A DNA stretch of 64,000 nucleotides from Venturia oleaginea (lineage: Eukaryota; Ascomycota; Dothideomycetes; Venturiales; Venturiaceae), in NCBI GenBank assembly GCA_013176395.1, contig JABMLP010000034.1:186001-250000 (forward strand), in the 5' to 3' direction. Shown piece after piece: positions 43,615 through 52,021 of this stretch. The first letter of the stretch is position 1. Every line of letters starts with the position of its first letter. A program made the translations under genes and the position numbers. The notes under the pieces were generated by a model. The model was not told where the DNA came from, made no database searches, and worked only from the letters and a program-made list of their open reading frames with translations.

Positions 43615-46600
43615 CGTAGAGTAGATAGAGCAAAATTGTCAAAGGAGTCAATTGAGAGAGTAAATAGTATTTTGAATTCGAACAAAGACACTGATTCACA
43701 CCGTTCTCGGATAGAAAAAGAATGGGAGCAGTTCAGACCCAAGATGCTCTCCCGCCTTTTCTACACAAATACTATAGTGAACGATATATACTCTCTTAAA
43801 ACTCTCCTTGATAATGGATCTAGCTGCTACGCATCAATAAACGAGGAGAAAGCTTCGCAGATGGACCTTGAAGTACTCCCTATTAGTCCGCGTACTATAG
43901 GTGGAGTTCTTAAGGAAGAAGGACAGACCCAAGTGACAAAAATTGCGAAGTTGAACCTAGATTTAGGGGGACTTATATGCAACGCTTTTGCTTATATAGT
44001 CCCGGGACAATTTGAGGATCTTCTACTAGGCAGGCCTTTTCTCAAGGACACCAAAGCCGTTATCAATGAATCTAAAGGTACTCTTACCTTTGCAAACGGG
44101 ATTAGCATTCGCGATGCTAAATTTGAAGACAAACTTGATATACAACAAGTAGCGCCCGTAAGATTCCACCGCCTTGTCACTTCTACACTTGAGAAAATCA
44201 AAGACGCGTCTAGAGTATTTGCTGTTACTCTTCGAGATATTGATATTGCCTTGAAGCCGAAAGTCCCTTTGACAACAGAGCAAATACTGGAATTGCTACC
44301 TAAGAGGTTTCATAAGTACGCTGCTGTCTTTGATCCTAAAAGGGCCGAGAGACTACCACCGCATCGCCCTGGGATTGATCACGAAATACCTATAGAAGAA
44401 GGAAAACCACTTCCTTGGGGACCTCTATATGGTATGGGTCGAGAACAACTCCTTGTTTTGCGAAGGACTCTTACAGAGCTACTAGATAAAGGCTTTATCC
44501 GAGAGAGTAAATCAGTTGCTGCGTCTCCAGTTCTCTTTGTGAAGAAACCAGGAGGGGGCTTACGCTTTTGCGTAGACTACCGAGCCTTAAACGCAATTAC
44601 TCGAAAGGATAGGTACCCGCTACCGTTAGTAAAAGAGACTTTACTAACCTTAGCTCGTGCTAAGTATCTTAGTAAGCTTGATGTAAATGCTGCCTTCCAC
44701 AAGATTCGAATCGCAACGGGAGATGAGTTCAAAACTGCCTTTCGAACTAGATATGGTCTATTTGAATGGCTAGTTACTCCCTTTGGCTTAACCGGTGCAC
44801 CTGCGTCTTTTCAACGGTATATAAACTATATCCTTCGACGATACCTAGACGAGTTCTGCTCAGCTTATCTAGACGATATAGTAATATACTCTTCAAAGAA
44901 CCTTAAAGACCATGAAGAAAAGACTGAAAAGATACTTCAAAGCTGCCTTAAGGCTGGGTTATACCTTGATATTCGGAAGTGCGAGTTTAATACCAAACGA
45001 GTCAAGTATCTAGGCTTCGTTATAGATACTGAAACGGGCCTACACATGGATCCGGAGAAGATCAAAGCAATTAAAGAATGGGAACGTCCTACTACTCTAC
45101 GAGGAGTACGTGGCTTCCTAGGCTTTACAAACTTCTACCGTGACTTTGTAAAAGATAACTCAACAATAAGGGAGCCTCTGGTTCGCCTTACAAAGAAGAA
45201 TACTCCATTTTTATGGGGAAAGGAGCAAGAAGAATCTTTTCAAAAACTTAAGGCAGAGTTTTGCAAAGAACCTGTCCTGTCTGCACTTGATGAAGATAAG
45301 CCTACGCGAGTAGAACCTGTCCTGTCTGCACTTGATGAAGATAAGCCTACGCGAGTAGAACCTGTCCTGTCTGCACTTGATGAAGATAAGCCTACGCGAG
45401 TAGAACCTGATGCTTCAGGCTGGGCTTCCGGAGCAGTACTTAGTCAAAAAGATGAGCTAGGTAACTGGAAACCATGTGCTTTCTTCTCTACTAAGCACTT
45501 GCCAGCCAAATGCAATTATGATATCCACGACAAAGAACTTATGGCTATAGTCAAAGCTCTAGTCCATTGGACTAGCGAGCTACTAAGCCTAAGTAAGCCA
45601 TTCATTATCCTCACAGATCACAAGAACCTTGAGAAGTTTATGGTAAAAAGGGAACTAAATGAAAGGCAAATGAGATGGGCGCAGATACTAGCTAAGTTTA
45701 ACTTCAAACTAGGCTATCGCCCAGGCTCTGAATCTGTAGTTCCAGACGCCTTAACTCGAAGGGATCAAGATCTCCCAAAGGATATTCAAGACCCAAGAAT
45801 CGTTGAAAGAACTAGAACGTTATTACCTCCAAAGCTTTGGATTAACGTTCTAGAGGATAAGACTCCTGCAAGAGAAGAAGCTGCCCAAGAAAATGCTCAA
45901 GAAGTAGACAAAGAACCTATCCCCTTTATACAAAATCCCTTTCTCTCAGGTGATCTAAGGGATAGATGGGAAACTGCACTCGAAGGAGATCTAGACTACA
46001 GACGTATTTTCCAAAGCGTTCTAAAGCAAGATAGGCAGTTCCCATCTAAGCTAAAGGTTCCTACTTCTATAGGAGATTGTAAAGTCGAAAACAACCAGCT
46101 CTACTATAGAGACCGAATCTGGTTGCCCTCCTACGAGCCTCTCTTAACAGGAGTAATTCAAGAAATACACGATTCAGTCCTATCAGGGCATCCTGGACGA
46201 GAAGCTACTATTGCTATTCTCTCCAGACAGTTCTACTGGCCGGGATTTGCTCAAGATATACGTCAGTTTATACGCAATTGTGACGTCTGCGGAAGAACTT
46301 CAGTCTGGCGAGACAAAAAGAAAGGTTTACTTAAACCTCTTCCTGTCCCTAGCCGTATCTGGCAAGATATTTCAGTAGACTTCATAGTCGAATTACCAGA
46401 GAGCCAAAGATGCACAAGACTCTGCGTTATTACTGACCGCTTGGGTAAAGGAACTATCCTGTTCCCAGTGCCTAAAGAACAGTTTGGAGCTGAAGGATTT
46501 GCAAAACTATTTATGCAGAACTACGTAAGATTACACTGGCTTCCTAGATCTCTAGTCTCAGATAGGGACACGCAATTTGTTAATGCTTTCTGGAAAGAAG

Positions 46601-47511
46601 TTTGTCACCTTCTTAAGATAGAGAGAAGACTCTCTACAGCGTATCACCCTGAGACTGATGGATCTACGGAAAGAAGAAATCAAGAAGTTGAAGCCTATCT
46701 ACGTAAGTTCTGTACATTTAGTCAGGACGACTGGGTTGAGCTCCTGCCTATTGCTCAAATATGCCTCGATAATAGACCAAACCAAGCTACGGGCCTATCG
46801 CCTTTCTTCTTAACCCACGGTTATAACATTGAGCATATAGGAACTGTTGAAGCTCCCCAGAAAACCCCTGAGAATCCAAAAGAAAAAGCACAAGATCTTG
46901 TAGCAAAATTGAAGGACGCACAAGAATGGGCAGAAACGTCAATGGTATCAGCTCAGCAACAGCAAGAATACTACTCTAATAGAGATCGTGCTCCGGCTGA
47001 CTCTTTTAAAGTGGGAGACAAAGTCTGGCTCAACCTAAAGAACGTAAAAACCCTACGTCCTTGTAAGAAACTAGACTGGATTCATGGGAAGTATACAGTT
47101 ACACGAGTTATCAACTCAATGTCTTACGAGCTTGATACACCCAGAGGAATCCACAACCGATTTCATACGTCTTTACTTAGGAGAGCTGGCACAGATCCCC
47201 TACCTTCACAAATACAAGATAATACACAGCCGCCTCCTATAGTAACTGAACAAGGAGACGAGGAATACGGTATCGAGGCTATTCTAGCCGCAAGATGGCG
47301 CCGGCGAGGTCGACAACAAACACGAGAAGTCTTAGTTAAGTGGGTAGGCTACGTTGATCCTACGTGGGAACCCCTTAGCGAACTCCAACAAACTACAGCT
47401 CTGGACGCTTTTGAAAGTGCCTACGGCAACGTTCTTGAAAACGACGGACCTATACTACGCCCTCAGAGACTACGCTCACATCGATCTACAAGAGAGGGGG
47501 GGAGGGGATAA
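43582..47511 (+). CDS. element A Pol (protease, reverse transcriptase, RNase H, integrase, chromodomain), -1 frame
   Basis: Open in the -1 frame from the slip site to 47511 (about 1309 residues if fused to Gag); there is no ATG near its start. Order: retropepsin-like site LLDNGSSCYASI, reverse transcriptase with FCVDYRALNAITRKDRYPL and the catalytic YLDDIVIYS, and RNase H with DASGWASGAVLSQ. Integrase has an HHCC finger (HDSVLSGHPGREA ... CDVCGRTSVW), VDFIVELP, SDRDTQF and ETDGSTERR. A chromodomain at the end (VLVKWVGYVDPTWEPL) probably steers integration to marked chromatin. A 15-residue block just before the RNase H active site is present three times (45271-45405) and only once in element B. 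Confidence 0.92.
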   Translation, partial: RVASIQSRGWRRRVDRAKLSKESIERVNSILNSNKDTDSHRSRIEKEWEQFRPKMLSRLFYTNTIVNDIYSLKTLLDNGSSCYASINEEKASQMDLEVLPISPRTIGGVLKEEGQTQVTKIAKLNLDLGGLICNAFAYIVPGQFEDLLLGRPFLKDTKAVINESKGTLTFANGISIRDAKFEDKLDIQQVAPVRFHRLVTSTLEKIKDASRVFAVTLRDIDIALKPKVPLTTEQILELLPKRFHKYAAVFDPKRAERLPPHRPGIDHEIPIEEGKPLPWGPLYGMGREQLLVLRRTLTELLDKGFIRESKSVAASPVLFVKKPGGGLRFCVDYRALNAITRKDRYPLPLVKETLLTLARAKYLSKLDVNAAFHKIRIATGDEFKTAFRTRYGLFEWLVTPFGLTGAPASFQRYINYILRRYLDEFCSAYLDDIVIYSSKNLKDHEEKTEKILQSCLKAGLYLDIRKCEFNTKRVKYLGFVIDTETGLHMDPEKIKAIKEWERPTTLRGVRGFLGFTNFYRDFVKDNSTIREPLVRLTKKNTPFLWGKEQEESFQKLKAEFCKEPVLSALDEDKPTRVEPVLSALDEDKPTRVEPVLSALDEDKPTRVEPDASGWASGAVLSQKDELGNWKPCAFFSTKHLPAKCNYDIHDKELMAIVKALVHWTSELLSLSKPFIILTDHKNLEKFMVKRELNERQMRWAQILAKFNFKLGYRPGSESVVPDALTRRDQDLPKDIQDPRIVERTRTLLPPKLWINVLEDKTPAREEAAQENAQEVDKEPIPFIQNPFLSGDLRDRWETALEGDLDYRRIFQSVLKQDRQFPSKLKVPTSIGDCKVENNQLYYRDRIWLPSYEPLLTGVIQEIHDSVLSGHPGREATIAILSRQFYWPGFAQDIRQFIRNCDVCGRTSVWRDKKKGLLKPLPVPSRIWQDISVDFIVELPESQRCTRLCVITDRLGKGTILFPVPKEQFGAEGFAKLFMQNYVRLHWLPRSLVSDRDTQFVNAFWKEVCHLLKIERRLSTAYHPETDGSTERRNQEVEAYLRKFCTFSQDDWVELLPIAQICLDNRPNQATGLSPFFLTHGYNIEHIGTVEAPQKTPENPKEKAQDLVAKLKDAQEWAETSMVSAQQQQEYYSNRDRAPADSFKVGDKVWLNLKNVKTLRPCKKLDWIHGKYTVTRVINSMSYELDTPRGIHNRFHTSLLRRAGTDPLPSQIQDNTQPPPIVTEQGDEEYGIEAILAARWRRRGRQQTREVLVKWVGYVDPTWEPLSELQQTTALDAFESAYGNVLENDGPILRPQRLRSHRSTREGGRG
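45271..45405 (+). repeat. 45-bp in-frame triplication in element A pol
   Basis: Three perfect tandem copies encoding the block PVLSALDEDKPTRVE, directly before DASGWASG. Element B has a single copy at 53678-53722. The 90 extra bases fully explain the length difference between the two pol genes. Confidence 0.95.
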
Positions 47512-47822
47512 TGTTAAGGGATGGAATCCTTCTCTCTAGCTTATCCATGACTGGATTTCCAATTGTTCTCTTGTTATTCTGCAAGCTGTCATGTTCTATT
47601 TTGCAAGCTGTCATGTTCTATTTCGCAAGCTGCCATGTTCTATTTCGCAAGCTGTCACGTTTCCATTTAAAGATACTTTCTAGAAGGATCTATTGTAAGA
47701 GGAGGATTATTTATACGAGCTATCCTTCCTGTATTTACACTTTCTTCTCTGTACTTAGATACTTTGAAATACAAGCAGTCTTCTCTCACTTGCGAAACAC
47801 CTTTGAGGGTTGAACTCTTACA
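47512..47822 (+). repeat. 3' LTR of element A (311 bp, divergent)
   Basis: TGTTAAGGG to CTCTTACA, but with four instead of five 22-bp units and with other differences (ttatttatacgagc, acaagcagtcttctctc) that it shares with the reversed fragments at 60477. Followed by GCTGT, not by the left-flank CCTTC. Confidence 0.9.
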
Positions 47823-49975
47823 GCTGTTCAGCCTACATGGACGATGTCTTGATATGGAGCGACGGCGACTATCTGGATCACATGGTTAAGGTTAACCAAA
47901 TTCTTGCCAAGCTCAAGACTGCTGGACTTCGGCTAGACTTAAGCAAGTGCGAGTTTGCTGTTCAGGAGGTCAAATATCTGGGGTTCATTATCACTGCAGG
48001 AGAAGGGATCAAAGTCGACCCAGAGAAAGTTGCCGCGATTAAAGAATGGGAGGCTCCAGTCAATGTCACAGGCGTACGCTCCTTCCTAGGCTTTGCAAAT
48101 TTCTACCGAGACTTCATCGACAACTTCTCAGAGCTCTCCGACCCCTTAATCAAGTTAACACGGAAGGCCGTCGCTTTTGTCTGGAACAAAGAACATGAGA
48201 ACGCCTTTCAAGTCTTGAAGGAGCTATTCATCTCCGGCCCAATACTGGCTCACTGGAATCCAGACCTGGATACGGTACTCGAGTGCGACTGCTCTGGCTA
48301 CGCGCTGGGAGGCACGTTGTCGCAGAAGGATATGAAAGGAAAACTACGACCAGTAGCATACTTCTCCCGCAAGCTCACTGCGGCTGAATGTAACTACGAG
48401 ATCCACGATAAAGAATTACTGGCAGTAATCAAGTCCATTGAACACTGGAGAGGAGAACTACGCAGTGTTGCAGCACCTTTCAAAGTCCTTACCGATCACA
48501 AGAATCTCCGCTACTTTATGACAGCGCAGCGTTTGTCAGAGAGACAAGCAAGATGGTCGCTAATTCTATCTGAGTACCAATTCCAGCTGGAATTTCGCGC
48601 CGGAAAACTAGCGCAAAGACCAGACGCACTATCAAGAAGACATCAAGATATGCCACATGACAAGAACGACGAGAGACTACAAGGGCGAGTGGCCCAGTTG
48701 ATCAAGGACGAATGGCTTCCTCCTCTTTCCGAGAGGACGACCGAAACAATCGCAATACAAGCCCTTATCTGCCCAGTCAATACACCGAATACATCCAATA
48801 GTACATGGGACGTTATACGGGAGCCCCAGCAAAATACTGGACTGGACGGTCGACACCAGCTGACTGCCGAAAACGGTCAACACCGGTCCACTACTAGGTA
48901 CGGTCAAAACCGGTCAGTTGCAAAAGGATGCGATCTTTTCGAGAAACCAGAGTTACAACTTCTCTGGGATCGCGCAATAGCAGAGGACCAATCCTACGAA
49001 GCTATTCATACGGCTATAGTTACTGGCGAACGTTCCTTTCCTCCAGAGCTCAAGTTGTCGGTACAGCTACCCGAATGCGAAGTAGACGACCACGGCGCGG
49101 TCACGAGAAGAGGGATCCTATGGGTACCAGATTGGGAACCGCTGCGAACAACGCTGGTCCAACAAACTCACGATTCCCATGTTACTGGACACCCAGGGAG
49201 AGATAGCACGCTTGCGATTCTATCCAGAAGTTTCTTTTGGCCCCAACAATACAAGACAGTCCGGCAGTTTGTACGTAATTGCGACGTATGTGGGAGAACA
49301 GGAATATGGCGTGATAAGAAGCGAGGTCTTCTGAAACCACTTCCAATCCCGGCCCGCTTCCACAGCGAGCTATCAATCGATTTCATGACTGATTTGCCCG
49401 CGGAGGAAAACGGCCCAAAATACCTCATGGTTATCACAGATCGCCTCCTCAAAAGTGTTACGTTGGAGGCTATGACTACAATGAGCGCCAAAGAGTGCGC
49501 GAAAAGGTTCTTACAATGCCACTATCGCTACCACGGATTTCCCATGGCATTGACGTCGGACAGAGGCAGCAATTGGACAGGTCGTTTTTGGAGGAAGCTT
49601 TGCGAACTTACAAAGATTGAGCAGAGACTCTCTACAGCCTTTCATCCACAGACCGATGGCGCGACCGAGCGTATGAACCAGGAAGTTCTACGCTATCTCC
49701 GCGCCTTCATCGCATACTCCCAACTAGACTGGCCAACGCTACTACCTACGGCTATGTTAGCACTGAACAATCGTGACTCTTCAGTCACAGGGATGAGTCC
49801 ATTCTATCTAACTCACGGCTACCATGCGGAACCAATCCAGAAAGTACAACGAATCTCACCCAGTAACTCACCAACAGCCGATGCCGAGACCTTTGTGCAA
49901 CGAATAGAAGAGGCACAAGAATATGCACAGGCAGCGATGGCCTGGTCCCAGCAGAAGATGGAGAACGACGCCAAC
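47823..49975 (+). pseudogene. Ty3/gypsy element C Pol, first surviving part (reverse transcriptase to integrase)
   Basis: The text enters in mid reverse transcriptase: SAYMDDVLIWSDGDYLDHMV, then KYLGFIITAGEGIKVDPEKV. RNase H follows with LECDCSGYALGGTLSQ and VLTDHKNLRYFMT. Integrase has HDSHVTGHPGRDSTLAILSR, CDVCGRTGIWRDKKRG, IDFMTDLP, TSDRGSNWTGRFW and HPQTDGATERMNQEV. The open frame reaches NDAN at 49975, where element B is inserted; it resumes at 56166. The 5' part (LTR, gag, protease, first half of reverse transcriptase) is missing. C is a different family from A/B, with a higher G+C look and different wording of the same domains. Confidence 0.9.
49971..49975 (+). repeat. target-site duplication of element B, left copy
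   Basis: CCAAC, repeated at 56161-56165 after the 3' LTR. It duplicates codons of element C. Confidence 0.9.
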
Positions 49976-50307
49976 TGTTAAGGGATGGAATCCTTCTCTC
50001 TAGCTTATCCATGACTGGATTTCCAATTGTTCTCTTGTTATTCTGCAAGCTGTCATGTTCTATTTTGCAAGCTGTCATGTTCTATTTTGCAAGCTGTCAT
50101 GTTCTATTTCGCAAGCTGCCATGTTCTATTTTGCAAGCTGTCACGTTTCCATTTAAAGATACTTTCTAGAAGGATCTATTGTAAGAGGAGGATTATATAT
50201 ACTAGCTATCCTTCCTGTACTTACACTTTCTTCTCTGTACTTAGATACTTGAAATATAAGCTGTCTTCCCTCACTTGCGAAACACCTTTGAGGGTTGAAC
50301 TCTTACA
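49976..50307 (+). repeat. 5' LTR of element B (332 bp)
   Basis: TGTTAAGGG to CTCTTACA. Five 22-bp units from 50045, a TATATATA box at 50194, and GTACTTAGATA at 50237-50247. By eye identical to the 3' LTR at 55829-56160, a sign of recent insertion. Confidence 0.95.
50237..50247 (+). promoter_or_regulatory. candidate transcript 5' end / self-primer of element B
   Basis: GTACTTAGATA lies about 40 bases after a TATATATA box and exactly complements the primer site at 50309-50319. This is the arrangement known from Tf1, where the first 11 bases of the RNA prime reverse transcription. The start point is inferred. Confidence 0.65.
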
Positions 50308-50308
50308 T

Positions 50309-50319
50309 TATCTAAGTAC
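50309..50319 (+). other. putative self-priming primer-binding site, element B
   Basis: TATCTAAGTAC, starting two bases after the LTR; exact 11-base complement of 50237-50247. Complementarity ends at both sides after 11 bases. Confidence 0.65.
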
Positions 50320-50349
50320 CTCAGTCTTACAAAGGAAGAAAGGCTCACA

Positions 50350-50690
50350 GAGAGCAAGCTCCAAAAAGGAATTTCAAGAAGAGGACACTTGTCCTAATCC
50401 AAGAAGCGAGGGCCAACCTCAAGGGCCAAACAGAAAGGAATTTCAAGAAGAGGACACTTGTCCTAACTCAAGAAGCAAGGGCCAACCTCAAAGGCCAACT
50501 TCAAGGGCCAACCTCAAGGGCCAAACAAAAAGGGAATTCAAGAGAATTCAAGCTGAGATTTTCTAGAAGGTGCTAGAATCTCCAAGAAGCAAGGGCCAAC
50601 CGAAAGGGCCAATCCAAAAAGGGAATTCAAGAGAATTCAAACTGAGATTTTCTAGAACGTGCTAGAATCTCCAAGAAGCAAGGGCAGGTC
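50350..50690 (+). repeat. leader tandem repeats of element B
   Basis: Same two pairs of units of about 75 bp as in element A (41940-42290). Confidence 0.8.
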
Positions 50691-50825
50691 ATCCTAAGAC
50701 AGCGTAGTCTTAGGAGTTGAAGCTGTAATAAGCTGAGGAAAGAAAGAGCTAGGGAGAGAGATTTAATACACTTGGCCTTCACAGTCCCTGGGAGCTCTGT
50801 CCTTAGTAATAAGGATTGCAGAGCG

Positions 50826-50864
50826 GACTATAGTGTAAAAAAATCCTTCTGGGATTCTATAGTC
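50826..50864 (+). other. leader RNA hairpin of element B
   Basis: GACTATAG / CTATAGTC outer stem and AATCC / GGATT inner stem, about 110 bases before the gag ATG. Confidence 0.6.
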
Positions 50865-50972
50865 ACCTTCCTATACTAATAGGCATTGACTCTATACTGC
50901 CTAGCAAATCTCTAGAGTAGAGCCTAGGAGTGTGTATAGTAGTGCTCTCTATTATCTCTCATAGGTGAAAAT

Positions 50973-51995
50973 ATGGAAGGAGAAGATCAGGAACAAAGAG
51001 TTCCTCAAGAACCCCAAGCCCTACAAGAAGCTATGGCAGCATTACAACATCAACTAGCCATTCAGAACGATGCTATTACGCGTATTCTTACAATCTTGCC
51101 TAACACTACTCGCTCTGAGAACGTAGTAGAAGGACAAGAGACTAAGAATTCACAAAAAGACAGAATACATAGGAAGAAAGCTGTACTTCCTAAGCTCCAA
51201 GAATTTGATGGCAAGCGTTCTGAATGGGCTCAGTGGTTTCAACAAGCAAGGATGAAGTTGGAGATAGACGCAGAATCTATAGGGGATAGTAGGAACCAAT
51301 TTGCCTACATCTTCTCCTCTCTACGAGGCTCCGCAGCTCAGGCTACTCTGGCCTACGTAAAGACAGCTCCAGAGGAAGATAAAACGGGACAGAAATTGTT
51401 ACAGTATATGGACAACTTCTATGGCGATCCAGTACAACAACAAAGAGCTACTGTAAGCCTGTCCACAATCAAACAAAAAGAGAAAGAACCCTTCTTCTCT
51501 TTTCTTCCCCGTTTTGAAACCACTCTTGCTAATGCTGGAGGAATGACTTGGCCTGACGCTGTTAAAATTGCATTTCTACACAAAGCAATAAATCAAGAGC
51601 TGCGAAACCAGAGAATAGGCCAATCTCAGAGTACCTCCTACCAGCAGTTTGTGTCCGATCTTTTGAATACAAGTATGCAAATCACTACAGCAAAGATGCT
51701 CTCTTCCTCAGAAGATAAGTTACGATTCAGAGATAAAGAGAAGTCTTTTAAAGATCTGAACGCTATGGACTGGGAGCCTACACGCGTAAACAAGTTAAAA
51801 ATTTCGTCTAAAGCCTATGAATATAGGAAGGCAAATAACCTCTGCTTACGCTGTGGGAAGGCCGGCCATAGAATGAAAGACTGCTGGTTGGATACAGAGG
51901 TAGAAAGAGTCACGCAACTTGGTTCAAAAAGGGCCAAAGGAACCACTGAGGAGAATGAAGAAGTTGAAGAAGAGGACTACTCGGAAAAAGAGTAG
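50973..51995 (+). CDS. element B Gag
   Basis: 340 residues from ATG 50973 to TAG 51993-51995, with no difference from the element A Gag that I can see. Coiled N-terminus, gag core LQEFDGKRSEWAQWFQQARM, CCHC knuckle CLRCGKAGHRMKDC near residue 295, acidic tail. The protein should form the cytoplasmic particle and package the RNA. The stop codon sits between the slip site and the stem-loop of the frameshift signal, so most ribosomes would end here and a minority would make Gag-Pol. Confidence 0.93.
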   Translation: MEGEDQEQRVPQEPQALQEAMAALQHQLAIQNDAITRILTILPNTTRSENVVEGQETKNSQKDRIHRKKAVLPKLQEFDGKRSEWAQWFQQARMKLEIDAESIGDSRNQFAYIFSSLRGSAAQATLAYVKTAPEEDKTGQKLLQYMDNFYGDPVQQQRATVSLSTIKQKEKEPFFSFLPRFETTLANAGGMTWPDAVKIAFLHKAINQELRNQRIGQSQSTSYQQFVSDLLNTSMQITTAKMLSSSEDKLRFRDKEKSFKDLNAMDWEPTRVNKLKISSKAYEYRKANNLCLRCGKAGHRMKDCWLDTEVERVTQLGSKRAKGTTEENEEVEEEDYSEKE

Positions 51996-52021
51996 CCTCT
52001 ATCCAAAGTCGTGGATGGAGG
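51983..52021 (+). other. candidate -1 ribosomal frameshift signal, element B
   Basis: Zero-frame codons are UCG GAA AAA GAG UAG. GGAAAAA is at 51983-51989, the spacer GAGTAG is 6 bases, and then CCTCTATCC (51996-52004) pairs over 9 bp (one G-U) with GGATGGAGG (52013-52021) around an 8-base loop. The -1 frame is closed by TGA just upstream and open from here through all of pol. The slip site is not a perfect X-XXY-YYZ heptamer: AAA re-pairs fully, GAA to GGA does not. Confidence 0.7.

Larger units (their letters stand above)
41569..47822 (+). mobile_element. Ty3/gypsy chromovirus A, full structure but recombinant
   Basis: 5' LTR, self-primer site 41902-41912, leader repeats, open gag, frameshift signal, open pol, polypurine tract just before 47512, 3' LTR 47512-47822. 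The flanks differ (CCTTC on the left, GCTGT on the right) and the 3' LTR differs from the 5' LTR in repeat number and several bases. This copy is therefore a recombination product, not a single insertion. Coding regions are nearly identical to element B. Confidence 0.9.

Noticed and set aside
43636..43638. Separate pol start codon in elements A and B
   Set aside because: The codon there is TTG, with no ATG nearby, and the frame is already open back to the gag stop; frameshift fusion fits better.
43503..44283. Several minus-strand frames in elements A (and the same in B)
   Set aside because: Complements of gag and pol, repeated identically in both elements because the elements are nearly identical.
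41569..47822. Element A as one simple insertion with a target duplication
   Set aside because: The 5-bp flanks differ (CCTTC and GCTGT) and the two LTRs differ.
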